A DNA stretch of 6,420 nucleotides, from the NCBI GenBank assembly GCA_025463615.1, contig JAODAU010000344.1, positions 1 through 6,420 of the forward strand, read 5' to 3'. The stretch is from Microbacteriaceae bacterium. Lineage in GTDB: Bacteria; Actinomycetota; Actinomycetes; Actinomycetales; Microbacteriaceae. The translations under genes were made by a program, and so were the position numbers. Position 1 is the first letter of the stretch, and each line of letters begins with the position of its first letter. The notes under the pieces are model-generated. The model had not been told where the DNA came from. It saw only the letters and a list, made by a program, of their open reading frames with translations, and ran no database searches. Of the stretch, positions 1 through 5,389 are shown one piece after another.

Positions 1-260
1 AGATCGTCGAGGAGTTCGGGGCCGAGTGGCGGTTCGCCGGCTGCTCGATGTGCCTCGGCATGAACCCCGACCAGCTCGCGCCGGGGGAGCGCTGCGCGTC
101 CACCTCGAACCGCAACTTCGAGGGTCGGCAGGGCAAGGGCGGCCGCACCCACCTCGTGTCGCCGCAGGTGGCGGCCGCTACCGCAATCCGCGGCACGCTG
201 TCCAGCCCGTGGGATTTGGAACATGCAGGCGTACGGTCGGGTCAGGAGGTGAACGCGTAA
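1..260 (+). CDS. leuC: 3-isopropylmalate dehydratase large subunit, C-terminal end (partial)
   Basis: This is the last 85 codons of LeuC, the large subunit of isopropylmalate isomerase. With LeuD it converts 2-isopropylmalate to 3-isopropylmalate in cytoplasmic leucine synthesis. The frame is open from base 3 and ends at TAA 258-260; the 5' end lies outside the window. The segment carries [13 protein letters not shown], whose two cysteines (codons at 42 and 51) are the C-x-x-C part of the [4Fe-4S] cluster site of the aconitase family. It also carries the family-typical [13 protein letters not shown] and GGRTHLVSP stretches. The third cluster cysteine would lie upstream, outside the window. 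The last codons contain the strong ribosome binding site of leuD, and the stop overlaps the leuD ATG by one base. The identification is secure; only the length is unknown. Confidence 0.96.
   Translation, partial: IVEEFGAEWRFAGCSMCLGMNPDQLAPGERCASTSNRNFEGRQGKGGRTHLVSPQVAAATAIRGTLSSPWDLEHAGVRSGQEVNA
244..252 (+). promoter_or_regulatory. Strong Shine-Dalgarno site for leuD
   Basis: AGGAGGTGA is a nine-base match to the 16S rRNA anti-Shine-Dalgarno sequence. It lies inside the last codons of leuC, 7 nt before the ATG at 260. It settles the leuD start and is the best ribosome binding site in the window. Confidence 0.9.
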
Positions 261-871
261 TGGAGAAGATCTCTACGGTCACGGGCGTCGCGGTCCCGCT
301 GGAACGCGCCAACGTCGACACCGACCAGATAATCCCCGCCGTCTTCCTCAAGCGGGTCACCAAGACCGGCTTCGAGGATGCCCTGTTCTTCAGCTGGCGC
401 CAGGATCCCGACTTCGTGCTCAACAACCCCGCCTTCGCCGGCGCGCGCATCCTGTTCGCCGGCCCCGACTTCGGCACCGGGTCGAGCCGCGAGCACGCCG
501 TCTGGGCGCTGCGCGACTACGGCTTCGACGTGGTGCTGAGCCCGCGGTTCGGCGACATCTTCCGGGGCAACTCGGGCAAGCAGGGTTTGCTCACCGGGCA
601 GATCAGCGAGCAGACGCTCGAGGCGGCCTGGGCCGCGATCGACGCGAACCCCGGCATCGAGGCGACCGTCGACCTGGTGGCGAAGACGGTCACAATCGGC
701 GATCACTCAGCCCCGTTCGAGATCGACGATTACACTAGGTGGCGGCTCCTCGAGGGCCTCGATGACATCGGACTCACCCTGCGCGACGAGGCGCAGATCA
801 CCGAGTTCGAATCCCGCCGCGAATCCTGGCGTCCGCAGACGCTTCCCGCTCTACAGTCAGCAGGTGATTGA
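260..871 (+). CDS. leuD: 3-isopropylmalate dehydratase small subunit
   Basis: LeuD is the small (swivel-domain) subunit of isopropylmalate isomerase and works with LeuC in leucine synthesis. The protein is 203 residues, normal for the family. Visible signatures are NVDTDQIIP (residues 18-26), [10 protein letters not shown] (71-80, the substrate-carboxylate-binding loop of the aconitase swivel domain) and [15 protein letters not shown] (97-111). Near the C-terminus is a segment typical of actinobacterial Leu[20 protein letters not shown]. The frame is open further upstream to about position 26, but that part is only the out-of-frame reading of leuC. The ATG at 260 is chosen because it follows a near-perfect ribosome binding site and begins the conserved N-terminus MEKISTVTG. 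The stop TGA (869-871) directly abuts the GTG of murA, so the genes are surely cotranscribed. The last codons (CTA, TCA, GCA, GGT) are less biased than the rest. Confidence 0.97.
   Translation: MEKISTVTGVAVPLERANVDTDQIIPAVFLKRVTKTGFEDALFFSWRQDPDFVLNNPAFAGARILFAGPDFGTGSSREHAVWALRDYGFDVVLSPRFGDIFRGNSGKQGLLTGQISEQTLEAAWAAIDANPGIEATVDLVAKTVTIGDHSAPFEIDDYTRWRLLEGLDDIGLTLRDEAQITEFESRRESWRPQTLPALQSAGD
862..867 (+). promoter_or_regulatory. Shine-Dalgarno site for murA
   Basis: AGGTGA lies in the last codons of leuD, 4 nt before the GTG at 872. It supports the GTG as the murA start, and ribosomes ending leuD could restart there without leaving the mRNA. Confidence 0.65.
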
Positions 872-2239
872 GTGAACTCGCTCTTTATAGATGCCCAGAA
901 GGCCGGTGAGCGCGTGGGGCTCAAGTCCGACAAGATCACGATCACGGGCGGCAACCCGCTGAAGGGTCGCATCATCGTGCGCGGGGCCAAGAACCTCGCC
1001 ACGAAGGCCATGGTCGCCGCGCTCCTCGGCGAGACGCCGAGCGTGCTGCGCGACGTGCCCGACATCAGCGATGTCGAGGTCGTGCGCGGGCTGCTCGAGG
1101 TCTACGGCGTCGGGGTCACCTCGCCGAAGGCCGGCGAGCTGCACTTCGACACCTCCAACGTGGAGAAGGCGCACTTCGCCGAGATCGACGCGCACGCCGG
1201 GTCCAGCCGCATCCCGATCCTGTTCTGCGGGCCGCTGCTGCACCGCCTCGGCGAGGCGCGCATCCCCGACCTGGGCGGATGCCGCATCGGCGACCGCCCG
1301 ATCGACTTCCACCTCGACGCGCTGCGCGCCATGGGCGCCATCGTCGACAAGAGCTTCGAGGGCATCTACATCACCGCCCCCGACGGCCTGCACGGCGCGA
1401 ACATCACGCTGCCGTACCCGAGCGTCGGCGCCACCGAGCAGGTGCTGCACTCCGCGGTGCGCGCCAAGGGCACGACCGAGCTCACCAACGCGGCCATCGA
1501 GCCCGAGATCATGGACCTCATCGCCATCCTGCAGAAGATGGGCGCGATCATCTCCGTGGAGCCGAACCGCGTCATCCTCATCGAGGGCGTCGACCGGCTC
1601 GAGGGTTACAAGCACCGCGCCCTGTTCGACCGCAACGAGGTCGCGAGCTGGGCGTGCGCCGCGCTCGTGACCCACGGCGACATCTTCGTCGAGGGCGCTC
1701 GCCAGGCCGAGATGATGACCTTCCTCAACGTGTTCCGCAAGGTCGGTGGCGCGTTCGACGTGGAGGACGACGGCATCCGCTTCTACCACCCGGGCGGCGA
1801 GCTCAAGCCGGTCTCCGTGGAGACGGACGTGCACCCCGGCTTCATGACCGACTGGCAGCAGCCGCTCATTGTGGCGCTCACGCAGGCACCCGGCGTCTCG
1901 TTCGTGCACGAGACGGTCTACGAGGACCGCTTCGGCTTCACCGAGGCCCTCAACGAGATGGGCGCGGACATCGTGGTGCACAAGGAGGGCCTGCCGGACC
2001 ACCCGCGCCGGGTCGCCCGCCGCGACTTCGAGCAGGCGGCCGTGATCACCGGCCCCACCAAGCTGCACGGCGCGGATGTTCGCGTGCCCGACCTTCGCGG
2101 AGGCTTCAGCTACCTCATCGCCGCGCTCAGCGCCGAGGGGCAGTCGACCATCAGCAATGTGGGGATCATCAGCCGCGGGTACGAGCACTTCGTCGAGAAG
2201 CTCGAGGTCCTCGGGGCCGACTTCGTCTTCGAGGGCTGA
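872..2239 (+). CDS. murA: UDP-N-acetylglucosamine 1-carboxyvinyltransferase
   Basis: MurA transfers enolpyruvate from phosphoenolpyruvate to UDP-N-acetylglucosamine, the first committed step of peptidoglycan synthesis, in the cytoplasm. The protein is 455 residues, against about 420 for the E. coli enzyme. Much of the excess is an N-terminal extension of about 20 residues. Visible active-site elements: the Lys-Asn pair in RGAKN (K40, N41; E. coli K22, N23); the loop GGCRIGDRPIDFH with catalytic C137 and R142 (E. coli C115, R120); and HPGFMTDWQQP with D327 (E. coli D305). The 22-residue offset is the same at C137 and D327. The GTG start follows the ribosome binding site at 862-867, and the early residues (DAQKAGERVGL) look like the conserved N-terminus of Microbacteriaceae MurA. 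Because position 137 is Cys, not the Asp of mycobacterial MurA, the enzyme should be open to alkylation by fosfomycin. It sits directly after leuD and 10 nt before plsC. Confidence 0.97.
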   Translation: MNSLFIDAQKAGERVGLKSDKITITGGNPLKGRIIVRGAKNLATKAMVAALLGETPSVLRDVPDISDVEVVRGLLEVYGVGVTSPKAGELHFDTSNVEKAHFAEIDAHAGSSRIPILFCGPLLHRLGEARIPDLGGCRIGDRPIDFHLDALRAMGAIVDKSFEGIYITAPDGLHGANITLPYPSVGATEQVLHSAVRAKGTTELTNAAIEPEIMDLIAILQKMGAIISVEPNRVILIEGVDRLEGYKHRALFDRNEVASWACAALVTHGDIFVEGARQAEMMTFLNVFRKVGGAFDVEDDGIRFYHPGGELKPVSVETDVHPGFMTDWQQPLIVALTQAPGVSFVHETVYEDRFGFTEALNEMGADIVVHKEGLPDHPRRVARRDFEQAAVITGPTKLHGADVRVPDLRGGFSYLIAALSAEGQSTISNVGIISRGYEHFVEKLEVLGADFVFEG

Positions 2240-2249
2240 GTCGGCCGTC

Positions 2250-2999
2250 ATGAGCGACCGAGCGTCGAGACCCAGGTCGGAGAAGATCCCGGTCTTCCGC
2301 ATTCTCGCGGGCCTGCTCATCCCGGTGTTCGAGCTGTTCACGAAGTTCGTGATCGTCGACGGCGACAAGATGCCGCGCGAGGGCGCGTTCGTGCTGTCGC
2401 CCAACCACATGACCAACATCGACCCGATCATCATCGGGCGCGTGGTCTGGAAGCTGGGGCGCGCGCCGCGCTACCTGGCGAAGGCGTCGCTGTTCACGGT
2501 GCCCGTGCTGGGCTGGTTCCTGCGCAAGTCCGGCCAGGTGCCGGTCGAGCGCACCGGCGTGGTGCGGGGCGAGAACCCGCTGGCCGCGGCCGAACGCATC
2601 GCTGAGGCCGGCCACCTCGTGGTGATCTACCCCGAGGGTTCGCTCACCCGCGACCCCGACCTGTGGCCGATGCGCGGCAAGTTCGGTGCTGTGCGCACGG
2701 CGCTGGAGGCCGGCATCCCGCTCGTGCCCGTTGCCCACTGGGGCGACCAGCACATCACGCCGCGCTACGGCGGCAAGTTCAGCCCGATCCCGCGCAAGAC
2801 GGTCACCGTGAAGTTCGGCGACCCGATCGATCTCTCCCGGTTCGCCGGCCGCCAGCTCGACTCCGCGACGCTCAACGAGGCCACCGTCGTGCTGATGCGC
2901 GCCATCTCGGCCCTCGTCGGCGAGCTGCGCGGCGAGACGCCGCCCGCCGAGATCTGGGACCCGGCCGCGCACAACCAGAGCGAGATCGGCAAGTTTTGA
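2250..2999 (+). CDS. plsC: 1-acyl-sn-glycerol-3-phosphate acyltransferase family protein (PlsC-like)
   Basis: This membrane-associated acyltransferase probably acylates lysophosphatidic acid to phosphatidic acid in phospholipid synthesis. The protein is 249 residues. All four blocks of the PlsC family are visible: NHMTNID (52-58, the catalytic H-x4-D with H53 and D58), GQVPVER (95-101), YPEGSLTRD (127-135, the PEG[ST] block) and GIPLVPVAHWG (155-165). Residues about 16-37 are hydrophobic and could dip into or span the membrane. The start ATG lies 10 nt after the murA stop with no clear Shine-Dalgarno site, so translation is probably coupled to murA. The downstream neighbour GpsA makes the glycerol 3-phosphate backbone, so the pair forms a phospholipid-precursor module. 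The exact acyl acceptor cannot be read from sequence; a related glycerolipid acyltransferase role is the main alternative. Confidence 0.9.
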   Translation: MSDRASRPRSEKIPVFRILAGLLIPVFELFTKFVIVDGDKMPREGAFVLSPNHMTNIDPIIIGRVVWKLGRAPRYLAKASLFTVPVLGWFLRKSGQVPVERTGVVRGENPLAAAERIAEAGHLVVIYPEGSLTRDPDLWPMRGKFGAVRTALEAGIPLVPVAHWGDQHITPRYGGKFSPIPRKTVTVKFGDPIDLSRFAGRQLDSATLNEATVVLMRAISALVGELRGETPPAEIWDPAAHNQSEIGKF

Positions 3000-3010
3000 G
3001 CAACTCCACG

Positions 3011-4051
3011 ATGACGATGCCGATCCGCGTGCCCCTGCCGGGCGCGACACGCGTCGCGGTGCTCGGCGCCGGCAGCTGGGGCACCACGTTCGCCAAGGTG
3101 CTCGCCGACGGCGGGTCGGATGTCGCTCTCTGGGCCCGCCGCCCCGAGCTCGCCCGCGAGATCTCCGAGTCGAAGCGCAACAGCGACTACCTGCCGGGCA
3201 TCAACCTGCCGCGCAACCTCTGGGCCTCGTCGCGGCTGACCGACGTGCTGGATGGCGCCGAGCTCGTGTTCCTCTCCGTGCCGAGCCAGACCCTGCGCGA
3301 CAACCTCCGTTCGCTCAGGTCGCAGATCCCGGATGACGCGATCCTGGTCAGCCTGATGAAGGGCGTCGAGAAGGGCACCCGCTTCCGCATGAGCGAGGTG
3401 ATCGAGCAGGAGCTGGGCATCGATCCCGACCGGGTGGCCGTGGCATCGGGCCCCAACCTGGCGCTGGAGATCGCCAAGCAGCAGCCGACGGCCGCGGTGG
3501 TGGCATCCACGAGCCTGGAGACGGCGACGACGGTCGCGGCGGTGGCGACCAACCCGTACTTCCGCTCGTTCGTGAACACCGACGTGATCGGCACCGAGTT
3601 CGGCGGCGTGCTCAAGAACCTCATCGCCGTGGCGATCGGAATCGTCGACGGCGTGGGCTACGGCGAGAACACGAAGGCCTCCATCATCACCCGCGGGCTG
3701 GTCGAGATGACCGACTTCGCCGTCGCCTACGGCGGCCGCCCCGAGACGCTCGCCGGTCTCGCGGGCCTCGGCGACCTCATCGCGACCTGCGAGTCGTCGC
3801 TCTCGCGCAACAACACGGCCGGCCGCCTGCTCGGGCAGGGGTACAGCTTCACGGATGTCGTCAAGCAGATGAACCAGACCGCGGAGGGACTGTCATCGGT
3901 GGCGCCGGTGCTCGAGCTCGCGATGGCGAAGGGCGTGGTCATGCCGATCGTCTCGCAGGTCGCCGAGGTGCTCGCCGGCACCATGGACCCGCGCGACATC
4001 GCGCCCCACCTCACCACCGACACCGACGAGGTCGCGATCCTCGTCGAGTGA
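3011..4051 (+). CDS. gpsA: NAD(P)-dependent glycerol-3-phosphate dehydrogenase
   Basis: GpsA reduces dihydroxyacetone phosphate to sn-glycerol 3-phosphate for phospholipid synthesis in the cytoplasm. The protein is 346 residues from the chosen ATG. The N-terminal Rossmann fold shows VAVLGAGSWGTT (GxGxxG at 19-24). The KG motif SLMKGVEKGT holds K117, followed by SGPNLALEIA. The C-terminal helical domain contains GVLKNLIA, whose K202 is the expected catalytic lysine. SRNNTAGRLLGQG and TAEGLSSV are the substrate/cofactor loops of the family. Start choice is uncertain: ATG 3011 and ATG 3017 are both possible, as is a TTG at 2996 that overlaps the plsC stop; none has a strong ribosome binding site. 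The stop is one base away from the stop of the convergent DUF3515 gene, leaving no room for a terminator. In many actinobacteria a D-Ala-D-Ala ligase gene follows gpsA; it is absent here. Confidence 0.96.
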   Translation: MTMPIRVPLPGATRVAVLGAGSWGTTFAKVLADGGSDVALWARRPELAREISESKRNSDYLPGINLPRNLWASSRLTDVLDGAELVFLSVPSQTLRDNLRSLRSQIPDDAILVSLMKGVEKGTRFRMSEVIEQELGIDPDRVAVASGPNLALEIAKQQPTAAVVASTSLETATTVAAVATNPYFRSFVNTDVIGTEFGGVLKNLIAVAIGIVDGVGYGENTKASIITRGLVEMTDFAVAYGGRPETLAGLAGLGDLIATCESSLSRNNTAGRLLGQGYSFTDVVKQMNQTAEGLSSVAPVLELAMAKGVVMPIVSQVAEVLAGTMDPRDIAPHLTTDTDEVAILVE

Positions 4052-4052
4052 C

Positions 4053-4574
4053 CTACGGCGTGGGCGTCGGGGTCGGGCTGGGCGTGACCTTGTAGGGGTT
4101 CACGACCGTGGTGCAGCGCGTCTTCGGGTCGGCTGGGATCGAGCCGACCGCGTTCGCGAGGGCATCGAGGATGATCGTGCCCTGCCCATCCGTCTTCTTG
4201 CTGTCGATGACCACCTGCACGGCGGGATTGCGCCCGAACGTGGTGAACGTGTAGATCGGTTCGCGGCTCTTGTCTTCGACCCAGTCGATGCCGCGCACGG
4301 TGTAGCAGAGGTCCTGCGAGTTCTTGAGCGGCTTGACGCCGCAGGTGAGCAGCGCCACCGTCGGATTGCCGTACGCGCCCGTCGCCTGCGCGTCCGTGTT
4401 GCGGGCGGGGTACCCGGCCACGCTCGCCGGCAGCCGCACGATCACGTCGGCGCACCGCGGGTCGGTGGAGTGGATGGCGGGCTGCATCGCCACGGTGGGC
4501 GCGCATCCGCTGATGCCGACGACGAGGCCGGCGCCGAGCGCGACGGCGAGCAGGATGCGGGTGGTCGCGTTCAT
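4053..4574 (-). CDS. DUF3515 family lipoprotein
   Basis: This is a secreted, probably lipid-anchored protein of 173 residues whose molecular function is unknown. The N-terminus has a positive residue (R6), a hydrophobic core (7-21) and the lipobox ISGC, with C24 as the predicted lipidated residue. The body matches the actinobacterial DUF3515 family as I recall it: CAPTVAMQPA, CADVIVRLP, TDAQATGAYGNPTVALL and a Trp-containing segment near GIDWV. Four further cysteines (41, 78, 90, 154) could form two disulfides outside the cell. The C-terminus ends in a Pro/Thr run (TPSPTPTPTP), which looks like a disordered tail. The ATG has no useful Shine-Dalgarno site but a TANNNT box 7 nt upstream, so it may be made from a leaderless mRNA. 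It is convergent with gpsA (one base between stops) and lies 50 nt downstream of rraA on the same strand. A homologue lies near gpsA, ddl and thiL in Mycobacterium tuberculosis (Rv2980), so the neighbourhood is conserved. Confidence 0.85.
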   Translation of the reverse strand: MNATTRILLAVALGAGLVVGISGCAPTVAMQPAIHSTDPRCADVIVRLPASVAGYPARNTDAQATGAYGNPTVALLTCGVKPLKNSQDLCYTVRGIDWVEDKSREPIYTFTTFGRNPAVQVVIDSKKTDGQGTIILDALANAVGSIPADPKTRCTTVVNPYKVTPSPTPTPTP

Positions 4575-4581
4575 CGCTTTC

Positions 4582-4587
4582 AGGCTA
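4582..4587 (-). promoter_or_regulatory. Possible -10 box for a leaderless DUF3515 transcript
   Basis: On the minus strand TAGCCT fits the actinobacterial -10 pattern TANNNT and ends 7 nt before the ATG at 4574, the spacing expected if transcription starts at or near the first base of the start codon. No clear -35 element is seen at 17-18 nt. The match is short and could be chance. Confidence 0.45.
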
Positions 4588-4624
4588 GCCGGTCACCCCT
4601 GCGAATATCCTCCCGCGAGGCCGC

Positions 4625-5332
4625 TCACACCTCGATGGCGCCGCCGACGTCGCGCAGGTGCTGCCGGAACCCGTACGCCGGGTCGGCCGCGCGTCGCTCG
4701 AGGTACCGCGCGAAGCTCACCTGCTCGCGCAGCGAGACGCCGGCACGGATGCGGTCGGCCTGCGCCAGCTCGGTGTCGCGGATCGTCTCCGCGTGCGTGA
4801 AGACCTCGTCGGCCCGGTCCGCGGGCACGAAGATCACGCCGTCGTCGTCGCCGAAGACAAGATCGTCGCGCGTCACAGCCCACTCGCCGACAGTCGCGAC
4901 TGCGAGCGCGTCGGGCGCGCGATCGCCCACGCTCAGCGGCCCGGTCGACAGTGTCCCGATGCTGAACACCGGCAGCCCGATCTCGCGGATCTCCCGGCTG
5001 TCGCGGTTCAGCCCCCAGATCACGATGCCGCCGAGCCCCGCCTCGCGCGCCTCGAGCGCGACCAGGTCGCCAACGCAGCTCTCGTCGAGCCGCCCGCCGT
5101 TGTCGACGACCAGCACATCGCCGGGCTCCGCCGCCTCGAACGCCTCCAGGAACACGTCCACGCTGCCCACGTGGTGCGCGGGGAGCACGCGGCCGGCGAG
5201 CCGACTCCCGGCGGTGACCGCGTGCAGGGCGCTGGGCCCGCAGCGGACGGGGACGCCGGCGCGCACGCATCCGTCGGTCAGGTGCGCGGTGGTGAGGTGT
5301 GCGAAGCGGTTCTGGAGCTCGGTGGTGTCCAC
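4625..5332 (-). CDS. RraA-like / HMG-aldolase fold family protein
   Basis: This 235-residue protein belongs to the RraA / class II 4-hydroxy-4-methyl-2-oxoglutarate aldolase superfamily, often mislabelled as a menaquinone methyltransferase. It shows GDVLVVDNGG (71-80) and a complete D-X20-R-D motif: D89 in CVGDL, then R110-D111 in GLNRDS. In the characterised aldolases this motif binds the metal and pyruvate moiety and goes with aldolase or oxaloacetate decarboxylase activity. PVFSIGT (121-127) and DDLVFGDDDGVIFVP (156-170) are also family-typical, as is the C-terminal extension ending FRQHLRDVGGAIEV, which I associate with longer actinobacterial members. The GTG at 5332 is chosen because MDTTELQNRFAHLTTAH matches the family N-terminus; the frame is open further upstream but runs antisense through thiL. 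Substrate is unknown. It is divergent from thiL and 50 nt upstream of DUF3515, possibly cotranscribed with it. The RNase E-inhibitor role of E. coli RraA should not be assumed. Confidence 0.88.
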   Translation of the reverse strand: MDTTELQNRFAHLTTAHLTDGCVRAGVPVRCGPSALHAVTAGSRLAGRVLPAHHVGSVDVFLEAFEAAEPGDVLVVDNGGRLDESCVGDLVALEAREAGLGGIVIWGLNRDSREIREIGLPVFSIGTLSTGPLSVGDRAPDALAVATVGEWAVTRDDLVFGDDDGVIFVPADRADEVFTHAETIRDTELAQADRIRAGVSLREQVSFARYLERRAADPAYGFRQHLRDVGGAIEV

Positions 5333-5389
5333 GATTCCAGCCTGCGCCGCGGATGCGGGGGCGGCAACTGTGGCGCGGTACCGTTGGGC
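5333..5389. promoter_or_regulatory. Divergent intergenic promoter region between rraA-like gene and thiL
   Basis: These 57 bp separate two divergent start codons, so the region should hold the start signals of both genes. On the plus strand TACCGT (5379-5384) fits TANNNT and ends 5 nt before the thiL GTG, consistent with a leaderless or nearly leaderless thiL mRNA. No good -35 element is visible, and no clear -10 was found for the minus-strand gene. The 8-bp palindrome CGGTACCG (5376-5383) overlaps the thiL box but is too short to call an operator. Confidence 0.5.

Noticed and set aside
26..259. 78-codon N-terminal extension of the leuD frame
   Set aside because: It overlaps the true leuC frame, which carries the Fe-S cysteine motif, and the leuD ATG at 260 has a near-perfect ribosome binding site.
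1279..2253. 324-codon plus-strand frame within murA
   Set aside because: Arg/Pro/His-rich out-of-frame reading of murA, with no domain; murA motifs in the true frame are intact, so this is a GC shadow.
857..2434. 525-codon open frame on the minus strand across murA and into plsC
   Set aside because: It is antisense to two clearly conserved genes. In very GC-rich DNA stop codons are rare in the complementary frames, and the translation is low-complexity (Val/Asp/Gly/Ala/His/Arg) with no recognisable domain.
4051..4053. Bidirectional terminator between gpsA and DUF3515
   Set aside because: Only one base separates the stop codons, and I saw no convincing hairpin with a T-run at the 3' ends of either gene.
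5376..5383. CGGTACCG palindrome as a regulator operator between rraA and thiL
   Set aside because: Only 8 bp, a single copy, and short GC-rich palindromes are common by chance here; mentioned in the promoter entry but not called.
4658..5389. Long upstream extension of the thiL frame (about 244 codons)
   Set aside because: It is the antisense reading of the conserved RraA-like gene. ThiL family length and the conserved GES near the N-terminus place the start at 5390.
5333..5389. TPP riboswitch upstream of thiL
   Set aside because: The gap is 57 bp, too short for a thi-box aptamer, and no conserved thi-box core is visible on the plus strand.
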